Program-made: the position numbers and the translations under genes
Part shown: positions 33,485 through 44,351 of the stretch, piece by piece
Layout: each line of letters begins with the position of its first letter
Numbering within the stretch: the stretch's first letter is position 1
Source: Branchipolynoe longqiensis
Lineage: Eukaryota > Annelida > Polychaeta > Phyllodocida > Polynoidae
Assembly (NCBI GenBank): GCA_030323885.1
Contig: CM059192.1
Span: 68,398,785-68,462,784 of the forward strand
Reading direction: 5' to 3'
DNA length: 64,000 nt
Notes under the pieces: generated by a model
Databases searched by the model: none
What the model was told of the DNA's origin: nothing
The model's input: only the letters and a program-made list of their open reading frames with translations

Positions 33485-33571
33485 ATGGCGCCGTGCTGCC
33501 GATGTGGGAGCGCACGCTCTGCCTCCAACATGTCGCTCAGGCAGATGATCAAGCTCTCGTGCCTTACCGTG
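33485..33571 (+). CDS. Candidate first coding exon of the FAM13-like gene
   Basis: ATG begins a 29-codon exon, read as MAPCCRCGSARSAS, then NMSLRQMIKLSCLTV, ending directly in a consensus donor (GTGgtaagt); intron read-through would stop within three codons. It ends in phase 0 and the first RhoGAP exon at 51005 starts in phase 0, so the two join cleanly. The joint places LSCLTV before SQEVGGDLVMDRMKKIL, comparable in position to the short N-terminal leader that precedes MKKI in vertebrate FAM13A (recollection of the family). It is short but GC-balanced, unlike the surrounding AT-rich DNA. The intron would be 17.4 kb. It could instead start an unrelated gene; transcript data would decide. Confidence 0.45.
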
Positions 33572-33574
33572 GTA

Positions 33575-33928
33575 AGTTAGAGATAAACTGGTCGCCTGAT
33601 GTTCCTTACGTCAATATTAGATGTGCTTTAACCAGATATTCCTATTCCAGAAAGAGCAACTGCATTGTACTTCGAATGGGATATTGGAGCTCGGACCTAG
33701 TATGGTAGGTAGGGAATGATCTCACCAACTCCAACTGTGATTTTCAGCGCATTTCCGAGTTTTTAATAAATAAATTCGTCATTGTTTTAATTTGTGCAGA
33801 TCAGGTGAACAAATATTTGGTGGGCAAGGGCATTATTATTATATTATTATTATTATTATTAAGTATTATTACTGTGTGCACAGAAAGGGAAAATTATATT
33901 GTTCTGCTTAAATTGCATGAGGTTCTAG
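33575..33928. other. No feature recognised (putative intron)
   Basis: AT-rich, with an ATT trinucleotide repeat at 33831-33870. Confidence 0.4.
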
Positions 33929-33929
33929 G

Positions 33930-34440
33930 GGCGCCGCCTCCTTGGCCCCCATTGCAGCTCTTCCCCAGACTCCCATTGCGGCTCTGCTTCGGAGCATTCC
34001 CGGACCCCCATTGGGGGATGTGCCCCAGGCCCCCCATTGCCGCTCTTCCCCAGACCCCCATTGGATCTCTTCCCCGGACCCCTAATTGGGGCTCTGCCCC
34101 GGTCCTCCATTGGCGCTCTGCCCCGGTCCTCCATTGGCGCTCTGCCCTGGTCCTCCATTGGGGCTCTGCTCCGGTCCTCCATTGGGGCTCTGCCCCAGTC
34201 CTCCTTTGGGGCTCTGCCCCGGTCCTCCTTTGGGGCTCCCAGACCCCGTTTGGGGCTCTGCCCCCAGATCCCCATTAGGGCTCTTTCCCCTGTCTCCCAC
34301 CTCGGACCCCCCATTGGGGCTCTGCCCCCGGACCCCCATTAGGGCTCTTTCCCCTGTCTCCCACCTCGGACCCCCCATTGGGGCTCTGCCCCGGTCCCCC
34401 ACCCCGGACCCCCCCTTGGGGCTCTTCTTCCTGGATCCCC
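33930..34440. repeat. 24-bp GC-rich minisatellite
   Basis: Units such as CCTCCATTGGGGCTCTGCCC plus CGGT. As 24 is divisible by 3, every frame gives an eight-residue repeat (for example SSIGALPR) on both strands. These frames are artefacts. Confidence 0.95.
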
Positions 34441-34524
34441 AGGCCTGATTTTCAGAGTTTTTGATGACTATTACTATATTAGAGCAATGGCGCCATGGTT
34501 ATTTTTAGAATATCTCTGTCAGCC

Positions 34525-35005
34525 AGGGATGTTGATGGTCGGCCAGTGGTCTGCTGGTGGCCTGCCGGTGGTCTGCCAGTGGCATGCCGGTAGTCTATTG
34601 ATGGTTTGCCGATGGTTTGCTCGGGTCTGCCAGTGATCTATTGGTGGTCTGCCAGTGGTCTGTTGGTGGTCTGCCAGTAGTCTGCCAGTGGTCTGCTGGT
34701 GTCCTGCCCGTGGTCTGGTGGCAGTCTGCCAGGGGTCTGCCTGTGGTCTGTCGGCAATTTAAGGTCTTTAAGGCCTGTGGTCTTTTGGTGGTCTGTCCGT
34801 GGTCTATTGATGGTCGGTCTGTTGGCGGCCTGCCAGTGGTCTGTTGGTGGTCTGCCAGTGGCCTGCTGGTGGTCTGTTGGCGGCCTGCCAGTGGTCTGTT
34901 GGTGGTCTGCCAGTGGCCTGCTGGTGGTCTGTTGGCGCTCTGCCTGTGGTCTGTTGATGGTCTTCCCGTGGTCTGTTGGTGGGCTGCCAGTGGTCTGCCG
35001 GTAGA
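34525..35005. repeat. 15-bp minisatellite GGTCTGCCAGTGGTC
   Basis: Repeated GTGGTCTGTTGGTGGTCTGC with variants; five-residue repeats arise in each frame. It is separate from the neighbouring 24-bp and 14-bp arrays. Confidence 0.95.
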
Positions 35006-35114
35006 ATGAATGCTCGTCCAGAAATGTCGTGAATGTGGGTTGAGTCCCTCTCCAGGTACGCCGCCCCGGATGCTGGCAACACCCGATACATACATCACCA
35101 CGTCCCCGACACGG

Positions 35115-36245
35115 CGACCTTTACCACCCCTCCACCCCCACACCACACACTCCACCCCCACACCACACACTCCACCCCCACACCACACACTCCACCCCCA
35201 CACCACACACTCCACCCCCACACCACACACCCCACCCCCACACTCCAAACCTCACACTCCACCCCCCAAACCCCACACTCCACACCCACACTCCAAACTC
35301 CACACCCACACTCCAAACCCCACACCACACTCCACACACTCTACACCCTACGCTCTACAGCCCACACCCCACACTCTACACCCCACACTCTACACCCCAC
35401 ACCACACTCTACACACCACACTCTACACACCACACTCTACACCACACACTCTACACCACACACTCCCACCCCCACCCACACCCCACACTCTACACCCCAC
35501 ACTCTACACCCCACACTCTACACCACCACACCACCCCCACACCACACCACACACCCACCACACCCCCACACTCCACCCCCACACTCTACACCCCACCACC
35601 CCACACCCCACCCTCTACACCCCACACTCTACACCCCACCACCTCACACCCCACCCACACCACACCCTACACCACCCACACTCACACCCCACCCCACCCC
35701 ACCTCTACACCACCACCCACTCTACACCCACACACCCCTACACCCCACCACTCACACCCCCACACCACACCCCACACTCACCACACCCACAAACACCCAC
35801 ACTCACACCCCACACTACACCCCACCCCTCCACACCCCACACCACACTCCACACCCCACACTCTTCACCCACCACTCTACACCCACCACTCTACCCCACA
35901 CTCTACACACCACCCCACACTCTACACCCCACACTCTACACCCCACACTCTACACCCCACACTCAACACCCCACACTCTACACCCCACACTCTACACCCC
36001 ACACTCAACACCCCACACTCTACACCCCACACTCTACACTCCACACTCTACACCCCACACTCTACACTCCACACCCCACACTCTACACCACACACTCCAC
36101 ACCCCGCATTCTACACCACACACTCTACACCACACATTCTACACCACACACTCTACACCTCACACTATACACCCCACACTCTACACCCCACACTCTACAC
36201 CTCACACTCTACACCCCACACTCCACACCCCACACCCCGCCACAC
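35115..36245. repeat. 14-bp minisatellite CACACTCTACACCC
   Basis: Over 1.1 kb. It starts as ACACTCCACCCCCACACC and becomes regular CACACTCTACACCC. The plus strand has almost no G, so very long spurious frames (over 400 codons) appear. Confidence 0.95.
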
Positions 36246-36299
36246 CTTCAATAGATAACCATCAGAGAAATCGTGACAGTACGACCTGCTTTTTTAAAG

Positions 36300-36545
36300 G
36301 TTTATTTATCTTAAAATATATTAGGTTGATCAATATAATCTACTTTACCTTAGACCTGTACCATTTATTTTAAATGGTTAACTTTGGAGATGCATTAATT
36401 TAGGTGTGCACATCGAAATGCGGGTGTGGGCTTGGTTTACCCGTTGTCGTGCGTATCAGCCTAGCACGGGATCAACTTGTTGCAGCACATGCTTAATGAG
36501 TGCGACAGTGGTTAGTCGGATGCGTTTCATCAAATCCACACAATT
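36300..36545 (-). mobile_element. TTAA-flanked MITE, heavily decayed
   Basis: TTTATTTATCTTAAAATATAT, CCATTTATTTTAAATGGTTA and GCTTAATGAGTGCGACAGTG correspond to family blocks in minus orientation; the ends are lost. Confidence 0.6.
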
Positions 36546-37060
36546 GTTTTGGGCTCCAAAAAATTCTACATTTTTGCTGGTAAATATTGTATTAATTGAA
36601 TACATATTTTGTAAGCGCCGGGGCACTGGTCTTCTAGGCGTTGAAGCGATTACATTTAGTTTGTACGTGATGATGGGGAAGTGGAATGTGCTGCATTGTG
36701 TGCAGTGCACCCCATTCTGAACATTCACATTATGCAACTTCAGTACATATTGGATTACAGTAATAGTATAATACACGTTGACCGTGTGCTGGTTTTTTTG
36801 TATCATGTGGCTTTAAAAAAATGTTTTAAATCATTGCACACCAGCGCACCTACATACCACCTTCTTGCAGCCACGTTTTATTTTCGAAACCCAATCTTTT
36901 AGTTTTTGTGGGGTTTTTTTTTTTTTAATGGTGTGATTAATTTTGTTATGTAAATTAACCCTTCACCACCACACTATAATGTGTATATAATATATATATT
37001 ATATATATACAATATATATAATGTATATATGATATATATAATGTATATATAGTATATATA
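36546..37060. other. No gene recognised
   Basis: AT-rich, with a TA microsatellite at about 36976-37060 into which the next MITE is inserted. Confidence 0.4.
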
Positions 37061-37233
37061 CAATAAAACCTCTAAATCGACCGACCATGGGACCAACTTT
37101 TAGTGGTCCATTTAGGGAGGTGGTCGGTTTAGAGACTTAGAATATCCTCACAATGGTATTGTTGGGACCAACAAAAGAATCTGATATAGGGGAGTGCTCG
37201 GTCCGTGGAGGGGTCGGTATAGAGGTTTTACTG
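37061..37233. mobile_element. pogo-like MITE in TA repeat
   Basis: CAATAAAACCTCTAAATCGA to TATAGAGGTTTTACTG, flanked by TA. Confidence 0.9.
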
Positions 37234-37379
37234 TATATAATATGTGATATATAATTTATTATGTGAGTATAAATGGGCGATCAGCTATTTGATATCATTT
37301 TATGTAACTTTGTATTTAATTGCTTGCTATTGAGTATGTATGTATCATTATTTATTGTCCCATTTGCTGCGCGACGGAT

Positions 37380-37960
37380 CCTGCTGCTCGCCTCTGGCGC
37401 CACCACCGTTTAGGCACAGGCCAGCCAGAGTGCGACAAGATCACATGAGCTCCGATTTAAAACTTTTTCTGTAGGTAGGGCGGTTTATTGCTCGGCCATA
37501 GGGCCTCCTGAAATAAAGGTAGGCTTCCACCACTCCTCGTCTCTGCTCTCTCGATATATATATATATTTTAGAATGTATATAATATATAAATTAATATTA
37601 TAAATATGTTGCAATGTGAAGCCTGAAGCGGAATGCTGCGCACCTGTGAGTGGGTGTCTTTTGCCGAGTACTAATGACATTGCTTCCCGACCTCCCGACC
37701 TGCCCCCGGGAACACAGCCCGAGCGCGGGTTTTCACCCAGTTATTGGCGCGTCAATTGGCGGCTATTTGCGGCGGGCCGCCGCTATTCCCGGTGGGTGCC
37801 CCGTCGCGCCCCGCCCTGACTGAGCAGCTAACGGTCTGCCGAGTGCGCCACGAGCTGCTCGGGGGGCGGGGGGGCGGGGGGGGGCGGGGTGCTCACCGTG
37901 CCAGGGGCCGCTCTCACGGGAAGCGCAGTTGGCCAAGCGCTGGCATGTTTTATGGGGGTT
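37380..37960. other. CpG-rich segment
   Basis: GC-rich with frequent CG, including GGCGGGCCGCCGCTATTCCC and GGGGGGCGGGGGGGCGGG (G-quadruplex-prone, 37860-37890). Overlapping frames have no domain. It may be a CpG-island-like control region. Confidence 0.3.
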
Positions 37961-38120
37961 GTTTTTAAAAGTTCTTATTTGAAATTTAGTGTGTTTTTGG
38001 GGTCGGGTGGGGAAGCATTCACTACGCTCAGACATTTAGAATATATGGAAATTGCTGGGATAGTTTCTGTGTGTTCGTGTATTAATTATAGTATTATATG
38101 TGTGCACGTGTGTGCATTAT

Positions 38121-38908
38121 ATATATAGGGTATGCACTGACGTCACGCAAACCGGAAGTGCGGCCATTGTGGCGATAGTAACCACAATAATACCACACTG
38201 TCACACTGCAAACTCAATGGCTATGAGCAATCTTCATACAGAAAAAGTGAAATATCTATAAAACTAACCCACCTAGAAACAAATCGGTTGGTACACATAT
38301 AGAAAACATGTTTACCAATAAGATTATATCAAATTTATATGGTTAGGGTTCTGGATTTCTATAAATTTTGAATAAAATCGACGTTTTGCACTGCGCGTAC
38401 CGGCAAACTGCCCGCAAAGGGTAAAATATGGCAATGCTATGTCTATGTGGAGCATTTATTTTTGGAAAATAAATTTAAAAGCTTTCATTGGATCGATTAA
38501 AAATATCTTAATGCGCGATTGAAGAGGAAGATCTGAAGTATTTAATGTAACCTAAGAGCAATTTACGCTGAAAGTATTAAAAACAGAGATAATAGTGAAA
38601 GTTGGGATATTCTGAGTGTCAGTGCCAGTGCATTGTCAATGGCCGTGAGCAATCTTCATACAGAAAAAGTGAAATATCTCTAAAAACTACACCACTTAGA
38701 AACAAACTGCTTGGTACACATATAGAAAACATATTCAGCGAATAGATTATATTAAATTTATACGGTTAGGGTTCCGGAATTCTATTAATTTTGAATGAAA
38801 TACACGATTTCCACTGCGCGTACAGGCAAACTCTATGGGATGTTTACTGGTTGATATCGCCACAATGGCCGCGCATCCGGTTCGTGTCGTCACGTGAATA
38901 CCCTATGT
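38121..38908. mobile_element. TIR element with GACGTCAC-type ends, copy 2
   Basis: Left GGGTATGCACTGACGTCACG plus CCGGAAGTGCGGCCATTGTG; right CCACAATGGCCGCGCATCCG plus GTCGTCACGTGAATACCC. Two interior GAGCAATCTTCATACAG units are separated by about 200 bp of extra sequence absent from copy 1. Confidence 0.85.
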
Positions 38909-39270
38909 ACGAATGTAGTGAGACTATATGTATGTGTATGTTTGTAAGGCTATATCGGATTTCTTGCTACCGTGGGACACTTGTCGCGAAATTATTCGTT
39001 TGTCTTAAAACCCAGCAATAAAAATGGAAAAGTGGGTGAATTGTGAGTAAAACCTGTGGTGATGGTAATATATTTCAGTGCGCGCAACTAGTAGAACATG
39101 TTTTGCTAACGAATCATAGGTACGCATATATGTATATACATATAACTGTATGGTATTTAGACACACACAAACAGACAAAATCGCGCAATATTTTCAGGTC
39201 GGTTGTATGTATGTATTAAAATTAGTTTTGAATTAGTGCACCTGTCCGTGTGTAGACAAGGATCGAACAC
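38909..39270. other. No feature recognised
   Basis: AT-rich, short TATA repeats near 39125-39145. Confidence 0.4.
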
Positions 39271-39280
39271 TGAGCCTCAT

Positions 39281-39628
39281 CGACCAGACGGGATGGCCGA
39301 ATGAGTTGAGCGTCCGTCTCCCATTTTGGTCTATCGTGGGATTCGAACCCGTGGGTTCCAACCCTAGTCGAGTCAACCCAACGATTAACAATTTATACTT
39401 GTCTCTTCCTAGCTAAGTGGTCAGTATTATTAGGACAGTGCAAGGACTGGTTGGCTCAATGTCAGGATAATGTGACTGAGTGGGATATCAGGTCATGCTG
39501 CTGGTGGCCTGATCTCCCAGTGGGGCAGCACTATAAAGTTGCCACGAGTGCCCACTGTCACAAGTCGCTTCCTGTCCTGATATAACCTTAGATGTTGCCA
39601 GGACGTGAAACAACCAACCAACCAACTG
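39281..39628 (+). mobile_element. SINE-A, full length, 10-bp TSD
   Basis: TGAGCCTCAT at 39271-39280 and 39629-39638. Head GACGGGATGGCCGAATGAG; the B-box zone carries a duplicated GTGGGATTCGAACCC / GTGGGTTCCAACCC. Confidence 0.95.
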
Positions 39629-39784
39629 TGAGCCTCATGGTCAGCTGCTACTAATTGCTCGACTTTCCCAATTCCTGTGCCAAAGCTCAGGACCAGTCTC
39701 GTGTTAATGTGTCCATTCACGTAACTGGGTACACACAGTACATATATTTGCTAAGCCGTGTATAGTGGATAGTTTTTATCGTGC

Positions 39785-40021
39785 CCCCCCCCCCCCACTA
39801 CCCCTGCCCCCCCCCCCCCCCCCCATGGCATAGGGGAGTGCCATGCTGAAGGTTTATGTGTTTGGAGACCCCCCCCCCCCCCCCCCCCCATCACACACAT
39901 CCAATAGCATAGGGTCTTACTGGGGCGTAAAACTACACCAACCACCCAGCCTCCCCCGGCCCTCTCAGAGGACTGTGGTCGGGCTCCTTAGGCTGCCTTT
40001 TTCCTTCCTCTCTCCCTCCCA

Positions 40022-40049
<28 letters not shown>
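39785..40049. repeat. Cluster of long poly-C tracts
   Basis: C runs of about 14, 18 and 19 bp between 39785 and 39890 and one of 28 bp at 40022-40049, each next to CACAC or CTCC. Lengths in the assembly may be unreliable. Confidence 0.9.
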
Positions 40050-40052
<3 letters not shown>

Positions 40053-40218
40053 TCCTCTGATCACTACCCATCGGAAGCCAACTCCCGACCACATGGGACT
40101 GCTTTCAGCGGTGCCCATTCAGTGCTGCAGATTTGCAGCCTTCAGCGCACCAATGCGACTGAAAACTCCCCAAAACAACAAAAACACACCCCACACTACG
40201 CAAACTTGTGATAAATAT

Positions 40219-40342
40219 TAACCAGGCCGCCAGCGCCATGCCCCGATATCCCACTCAGTCACATTATCCTGATACTGAGCTAACCAGTCCTTGACGATTC
40301 CTATTAATGCCGAGCACTACTACTAGGCAAGGTAGCGAAACA
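40219..40342 (-). mobile_element. SINE-A body fragment
   Basis: CAGGCCGCCAGCGCCATG through CACATTATCCTGATACTGAG to AGGCAAGGTAGCG; neither tail nor head. Confidence 0.85.
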
Positions 40343-40375
40343 TACATGCATACTATTTTCATTTTATCTATGTAT

Positions 40376-40714
40376 ACCGGGCACGGTGGCCGAATTGGTA
40401 GAGCGCAGGCATTGTGTGCGGCAGGTCGGGAGTTCGGTTCCCGGTCGAGTCAAAGCAATGACTTATAAAATTAATACTTGTTGCTTCCTAGCCTGGCGCT
40501 CTGCATTAATAGGACAGGGCAAGTACTGGTTAGCTCAATGTCAGGATAATGTGACTGAGTGGGATATCAGGTCATGGTGCTGGTGGACTGGTCTTCCAGT
40601 GGGGCAGCACTATAAAGTCGCCATGAGTGTGTACTGTCACAAGTCGGTACCCGTCCTGATATGACCTTAGATGTTGCTAGGACGTAAAACAACAACAAAC
40701 AAACAAACAAACCT
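40376..40714 (+). mobile_element. SINE-A, full length, GCACGGTGG head
   Basis: Intact A box (GTGGCCGAATTGGTAGAGCG) and B box (GGGAGTTCGGTTCCC), complete body and AACAACAAACAAACAAAC tail; among the best preserved copies. Confidence 0.95.
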
Positions 40715-40969
40715 AGACCTGTGGGGGAGGGGGAGCACCACCTCGGTTTTTGTTTATTTTTCTTGTCTCTTCTCTTCTGCCGTTTATTATTACTTTGTTC
40801 TCAGTGTTCCCTCCCGAGCCTCCTCCATACGGTGATGAAGCATACTCGAAACACCTTCCACTGATTGCACATAAACACAAGTTTAAAGGCAAATTATTAT
40901 TAGTTTATTTTGTTCTTGCCAGAGAGACCTAATAGCTAGTCTGCCATTTTTAGACCCAGCTTAGTTGTA

Positions 40970-41245
40970 TTCTTTTTCTTCTTCTTCTTCTTCTTCTTCT
41001 TCTTCTTCTTCTTCTTCTTCTTCTTCCTTCTTCTTTAGACCCAGCTTAGTTGTATTCTTCTTCTTCTTCTTTAGACCCAGCTTAGTTGTATTCTTCTTCT
41101 TTAGACCCAGCTTAGTTGTATTCTTCTTCTTCTTTAGACCCAGCTTAGTTGTATTCTTCTTCTTCTTTAGATTCTTCTTTAGACCCAGCTTAGTTGTATT
41201 CTTCTTCTTTAGACCCAGCTTAGTTGTATTCTTCTTCTTCTTCTT
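40970..41245. repeat. CTT repeat with 30-bp TTTAGACCCAGCTTAGTTG units
   Basis: A pure CTT array followed by seven units of TTTAGACCCAGCTTAGTTGT, each separated by TTC repeats of varying length. Confidence 0.95.
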
Positions 41246-41254
41246 ATTGTTTTG

Positions 41255-41470
41255 TTTACTTAGGGACTAGCTGCGGTCATATCAGGATAGTTACTGACAT
41301 GTAACAGTGTGCACTTAGGGCAACTTGATAGTGTTGCCTTACGGGTAGAATGTGCTGCCGGCAGCTTGATCCTTTGCCCCACTCCCACTAAGTTACATTA
41401 TACTGGTACTGAGCAAACTAGTCCTTGTCCTATCCTAGTAATGCCACCGAGCACAAGTATCAATTTGAGG
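41255..41470 (-). mobile_element. SINE-A, diverged fragment
   Basis: GGTCATATCAGGATAGTTAC through TCCTTGTCCTATCCTAGTAATG. Confidence 0.8.
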
Positions 41471-41749
41471 TCCGATGTTCTGAGTATCCGCACACTAGTG
41501 TACCCAACTAAGCAGAGATGTTCGCATCCATACAACGTGTTGTGATTACAGCAATGCTGAACCATACCAACCAATTATCTATCTGCTACTGAAATGCAGG
41601 CAATGAAATACCTTATCAGCAGCCACTGTGTGGTAAGATAACACCAACATTACAACTGGCCAGCATTGAAAACAAGCCTGGGTACCCGGGCTTATATGCT
41701 ATGGACAGTATAAATACAGCCTCGATAAAAAAATTATTTAAGAAAAAAA

Positions 41750-41853
41750 TCAATTTAGTAAATCATTAGTTTGATTCAGTCAGGGTTCAAACTCATGACC
41801 TCCCGAACGAGATGCGAAACAGCGCTCTTACTGATTCAGCCATCCGTTCTGGT
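41750..41853 (-). mobile_element. SINE-A head fragment
   Basis: AAATCATTAGTTTGATTCAG, CAGGGTTCAAACTCATGACC and CTGATTCAGCCATCCGTTCTGG are the tRNA-like head on the minus strand. Confidence 0.75.
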
Positions 41854-41997
41854 GTAATACTACTATCAGTATAATATGTATAGAGCTCTTGTTGGTGTCC
41901 AGAGATCCTTAGCATGAGACAGAATCAACTACAAAAGAGGGACCCTATGCGTTATGGGAAGTGATAATTAATCATTTTCACAATCACAGTTACTGAT

Positions 41998-42030
<33 letters not shown>

Positions 42031-42048
42031 TATTATTATTATTATTAA
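41998..42048. repeat. AAT/ATT palindromic repeat
   Basis: About ten AAT units followed by six ATT units, a perfect hairpin-forming palindrome. Confidence 0.95.
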
Positions 42049-42309
42049 GCTATCCACCCATCTATAATGACCACTTGTCTCCCGCTGAAGCTGGTAATTT
42101 GAGGCTGAAATGTAATTTGACCTTGGGTGTCGCCCCAACCCATCGAGGTTATCTTATCACCTGCCCTCCCTGACATACCTTATCTTGGCCTTCCTCTCTC
42201 GCCTGGGGCCCGTTTCACTATGGGCCATGTGTGTTTCTACACCATTCCACTGCATCGCCAGGGATTTGATGTGGACATGCGCCAACACATCTCTGGTAGT
42301 ATCATTAAC

Positions 42310-42445
42310 TAGGGCCGAATCAAGTCAATGACTTTAAAATATGGGTCACTACCTAGTCTAGATAGGGCAAGGAGGCGTCAAATCAATTGAGGAAGACCAA
42401 TTGTCCGTGATTGAAATTTCCCCGTCTCAATCAACGAATGTAACA
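42310..42445 (+). mobile_element. SINE-B (alternative tail) fragment
   Basis: GGGCCGAATCAAGTCAATGAC shared with SINE-A, then GGCAAGGAGGCGTCAAATCAATTG... with AGGAAGACCAATTGTCCGTG and GATTGAAATTTCCCCGTC, the alternative 3' tail seen at 53.4, 54.9 and 59.7 kb. Confidence 0.7.
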
Positions 42446-42724
42446 AAAACGAACAAAAGAAACAAAGCGGTGTTTCTGTCCCAGGGCAATGGCGTCTTAG
42501 CTGGTTGTTCTTGCAGGTTTGAGGGTGAGGTTGGGGGGTGCTCGTGAAAGCCCCCCCCCCCCCCCTGCAGGATGAAGCCCACTCAGTGACCCCAAGTCCG
42601 TCTGTTACCACCAGAGGGGCACTAATGTGGATGAATGTCAGGGGAAGAGAGGAGATCCACTGTCCTAACATGCCAACACCCTAATAAAATACAACACCGA
42701 GAACCGGCAAGAAGCCTCACAATA

Positions 42725-43425
42725 CCTTTAATAAGGTAGCACTGTCACTGGTAGCTTAATCATTTGGCTTATTAAGGAAGTACTGTCACTAGTAGTTTAA
42801 TCATTGTGTTTAATAAGCAAGTACTGTTACTAGAAGTAGTAGCCTAATCATTAGGTTTAGTAAGGAAGCACTGTCACTGGCAACTTAATCAATCCATTAA
42901 ATAAGACCCCAGCCACACGACAGCTTGCAACTACTTTGCGACCGCCTTAGACCAAAGAACCCACACTCACCAGTGACGTCCTTGCGACCAAAACAATGGT
43001 TGCCAATGTCGGTCAATGAAGTACTGTCACTAGTAGTTCAGTACTTGCATTTATTAAGGAAGTGCTGTCACTGGTAGTTCAATAATTGCATTTATTAAGG
43101 AAGTGCCGTCACTAGTAGTTCAGTAGGCTACTTGCATTTATTAAGGAAGTGCTGTCACTAGTAGTTGAATAATTGCATTTATTAAGGAAGTGCTGTCACT
43201 AGTAGTTGAATAATTGCATTTATTAAGGAAGTGCTGTCACTAGTAGTTGAATAATTGCATTTATTAAGGAAGTACTGTCACTAGTAGTTGAATAATTGCA
43301 TTTATTAAGGAAGTACTGTCACTAGTAGTTGAATAATTGCATTTATTAAGGAAGTACTGTCACTAATAGTTGCATAATTGCATTTATTAAGGAACTACTG
43401 TCACTAGTAGCTATATCATAATTTA
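42725..43425. repeat. 41-bp satellite
   Basis: Unit GAAGTGCTGTCACTAGTAGT plus TGAATAATTGCATTTATTAAG. About 13 units, diverged on the left and near-identical between 43014 and 43400, so the right half was homogenised recently. Confidence 0.95.
42905..43010. mobile_element. Fragment of CCCCAGTCACAC MITE inside the satellite
   Basis: GACCCCAGCCACACGACAGC, TTTGCGACCGCC and GTCCTTGCGACCAAAAC match the 6.9 and 21.2-kb elements. Only one end is present. Confidence 0.7.
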
Positions 43426-43858
43426 ATGCGGGGTACACAAGAGTCAATACAGCACAGTGATAGGTGTCTAGAGGCATGTGTTATAATATTGGTACTAGTC
43501 CCTCACTAGGTCCCTAATCAGTTCTCATGCACTACATGCATTTTGATCGCCATCACCCTGACTAATTAATCACCTGACCTTGGAGGAGGTCACGTGACTA
43601 AAAAGCCACACGTCTATCGGGCCTGAATGCCCACCAGTAATCAGCTCAGAACCTACCAGTACTACTTACTGCGTGTATGAAGCTGTCCCTGAAGGGGTAG
43701 TGCATAAAGGAGGTGTGGGTGGGCCTCTGACGTCACACAATATGGCCGGGTCTGCCTCCCGCTGTGCTGCGTCTATTGCCGGTAGCCGGGGTGCATCCCT
43801 GTACTGACGTCACATGAGGGTGGTGTTGCGTTGGTGGCGTACTCATGGGTGGGAGTTG
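43426..43858. other. No gene; two TGACGTCAC motifs
   Basis: TGACGTCACACAATATGGCC at 43729 and TGACGTCACATGAGG at 43805 lie in a GC-richer stretch. They resemble CRE sites or ends of the GACGTCAC transposon family; undecided. Confidence 0.35.
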
Positions 43859-43859
43859 A

Positions 43860-44010
43860 CATATATCATATATATAATATATATATATTATATATATGTA
43901 TATTATATATATGTATATTATATATATGTATATTATATATATATGTATATTATAAATATGTATATTGTATATGTTATGTTATATTATATATATATTATAT
44001 ATTTTATATA
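43860..44010. repeat. TATA/TATG microsatellite
   Basis: ATATATATTATATATATG repeats immediately upstream of a MITE inserted at TA. Confidence 0.95.
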
Positions 44011-44190
44011 CAGTAAAACCTCTCTAAATCGACCCACCTTGGGACCAACTTTAAGTGGTCCATTTAGGGAGGTGGGATGGTCGGTTTAGGGAGTTAAAAT
44101 ATGGTTACAATGTTGTTGTGACCCAAATAAAGGGATCGGTATAGGTGACTGGTCGATATGTGGAGGTGGTCGGTTAGGGAGGTTTTACTG
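44011..44190. mobile_element. pogo-like MITE
   Basis: CAGTAAAACCTCTCTAAATC to TTAGGGAGGTTTTACTG, in TA microsatellite. Confidence 0.95.
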
Positions 44191-44351
44191 TATATATATT
44201 ATATATATATTATATTATATATTACAGCGTTTGAAATCACAGCATTTTCGGGACAAGTAAATATTCAGACGTACACTACAAGTGAAAATCACACCCTGGA
44301 CAAGTGAACTTGCTTATTTCTATAACTATTATATTACATACATTATGTATA

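Noticed and set aside
33805..34448. Possible repetitive Pro/Leu protein
   Set aside because: The 24-bp minisatellite is open in nearly all frames; no start context, splice or domain evidence.
35115..36245. CRISPR-like array
   Set aside because: No spacers of constant length; a simple tandem repeat in an intron-rich animal genome.
35010..36373. Overlapping frames of 414 and 446 codons, His/Thr/Pro-rich
   Set aside because: The 14-bp CACACTCTACACCC array lacks stops on the plus strand; two frames are open at once.
37616..37968. Coding exon in CpG-rich stretch
   Set aside because: Several overlapping frames are open on both strands, as expected for GC-rich DNA; no domain.
43014..43420. CRISPR-like array (41-bp period)
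   Set aside because: Units abut with no unique spacers; an ordinary satellite.
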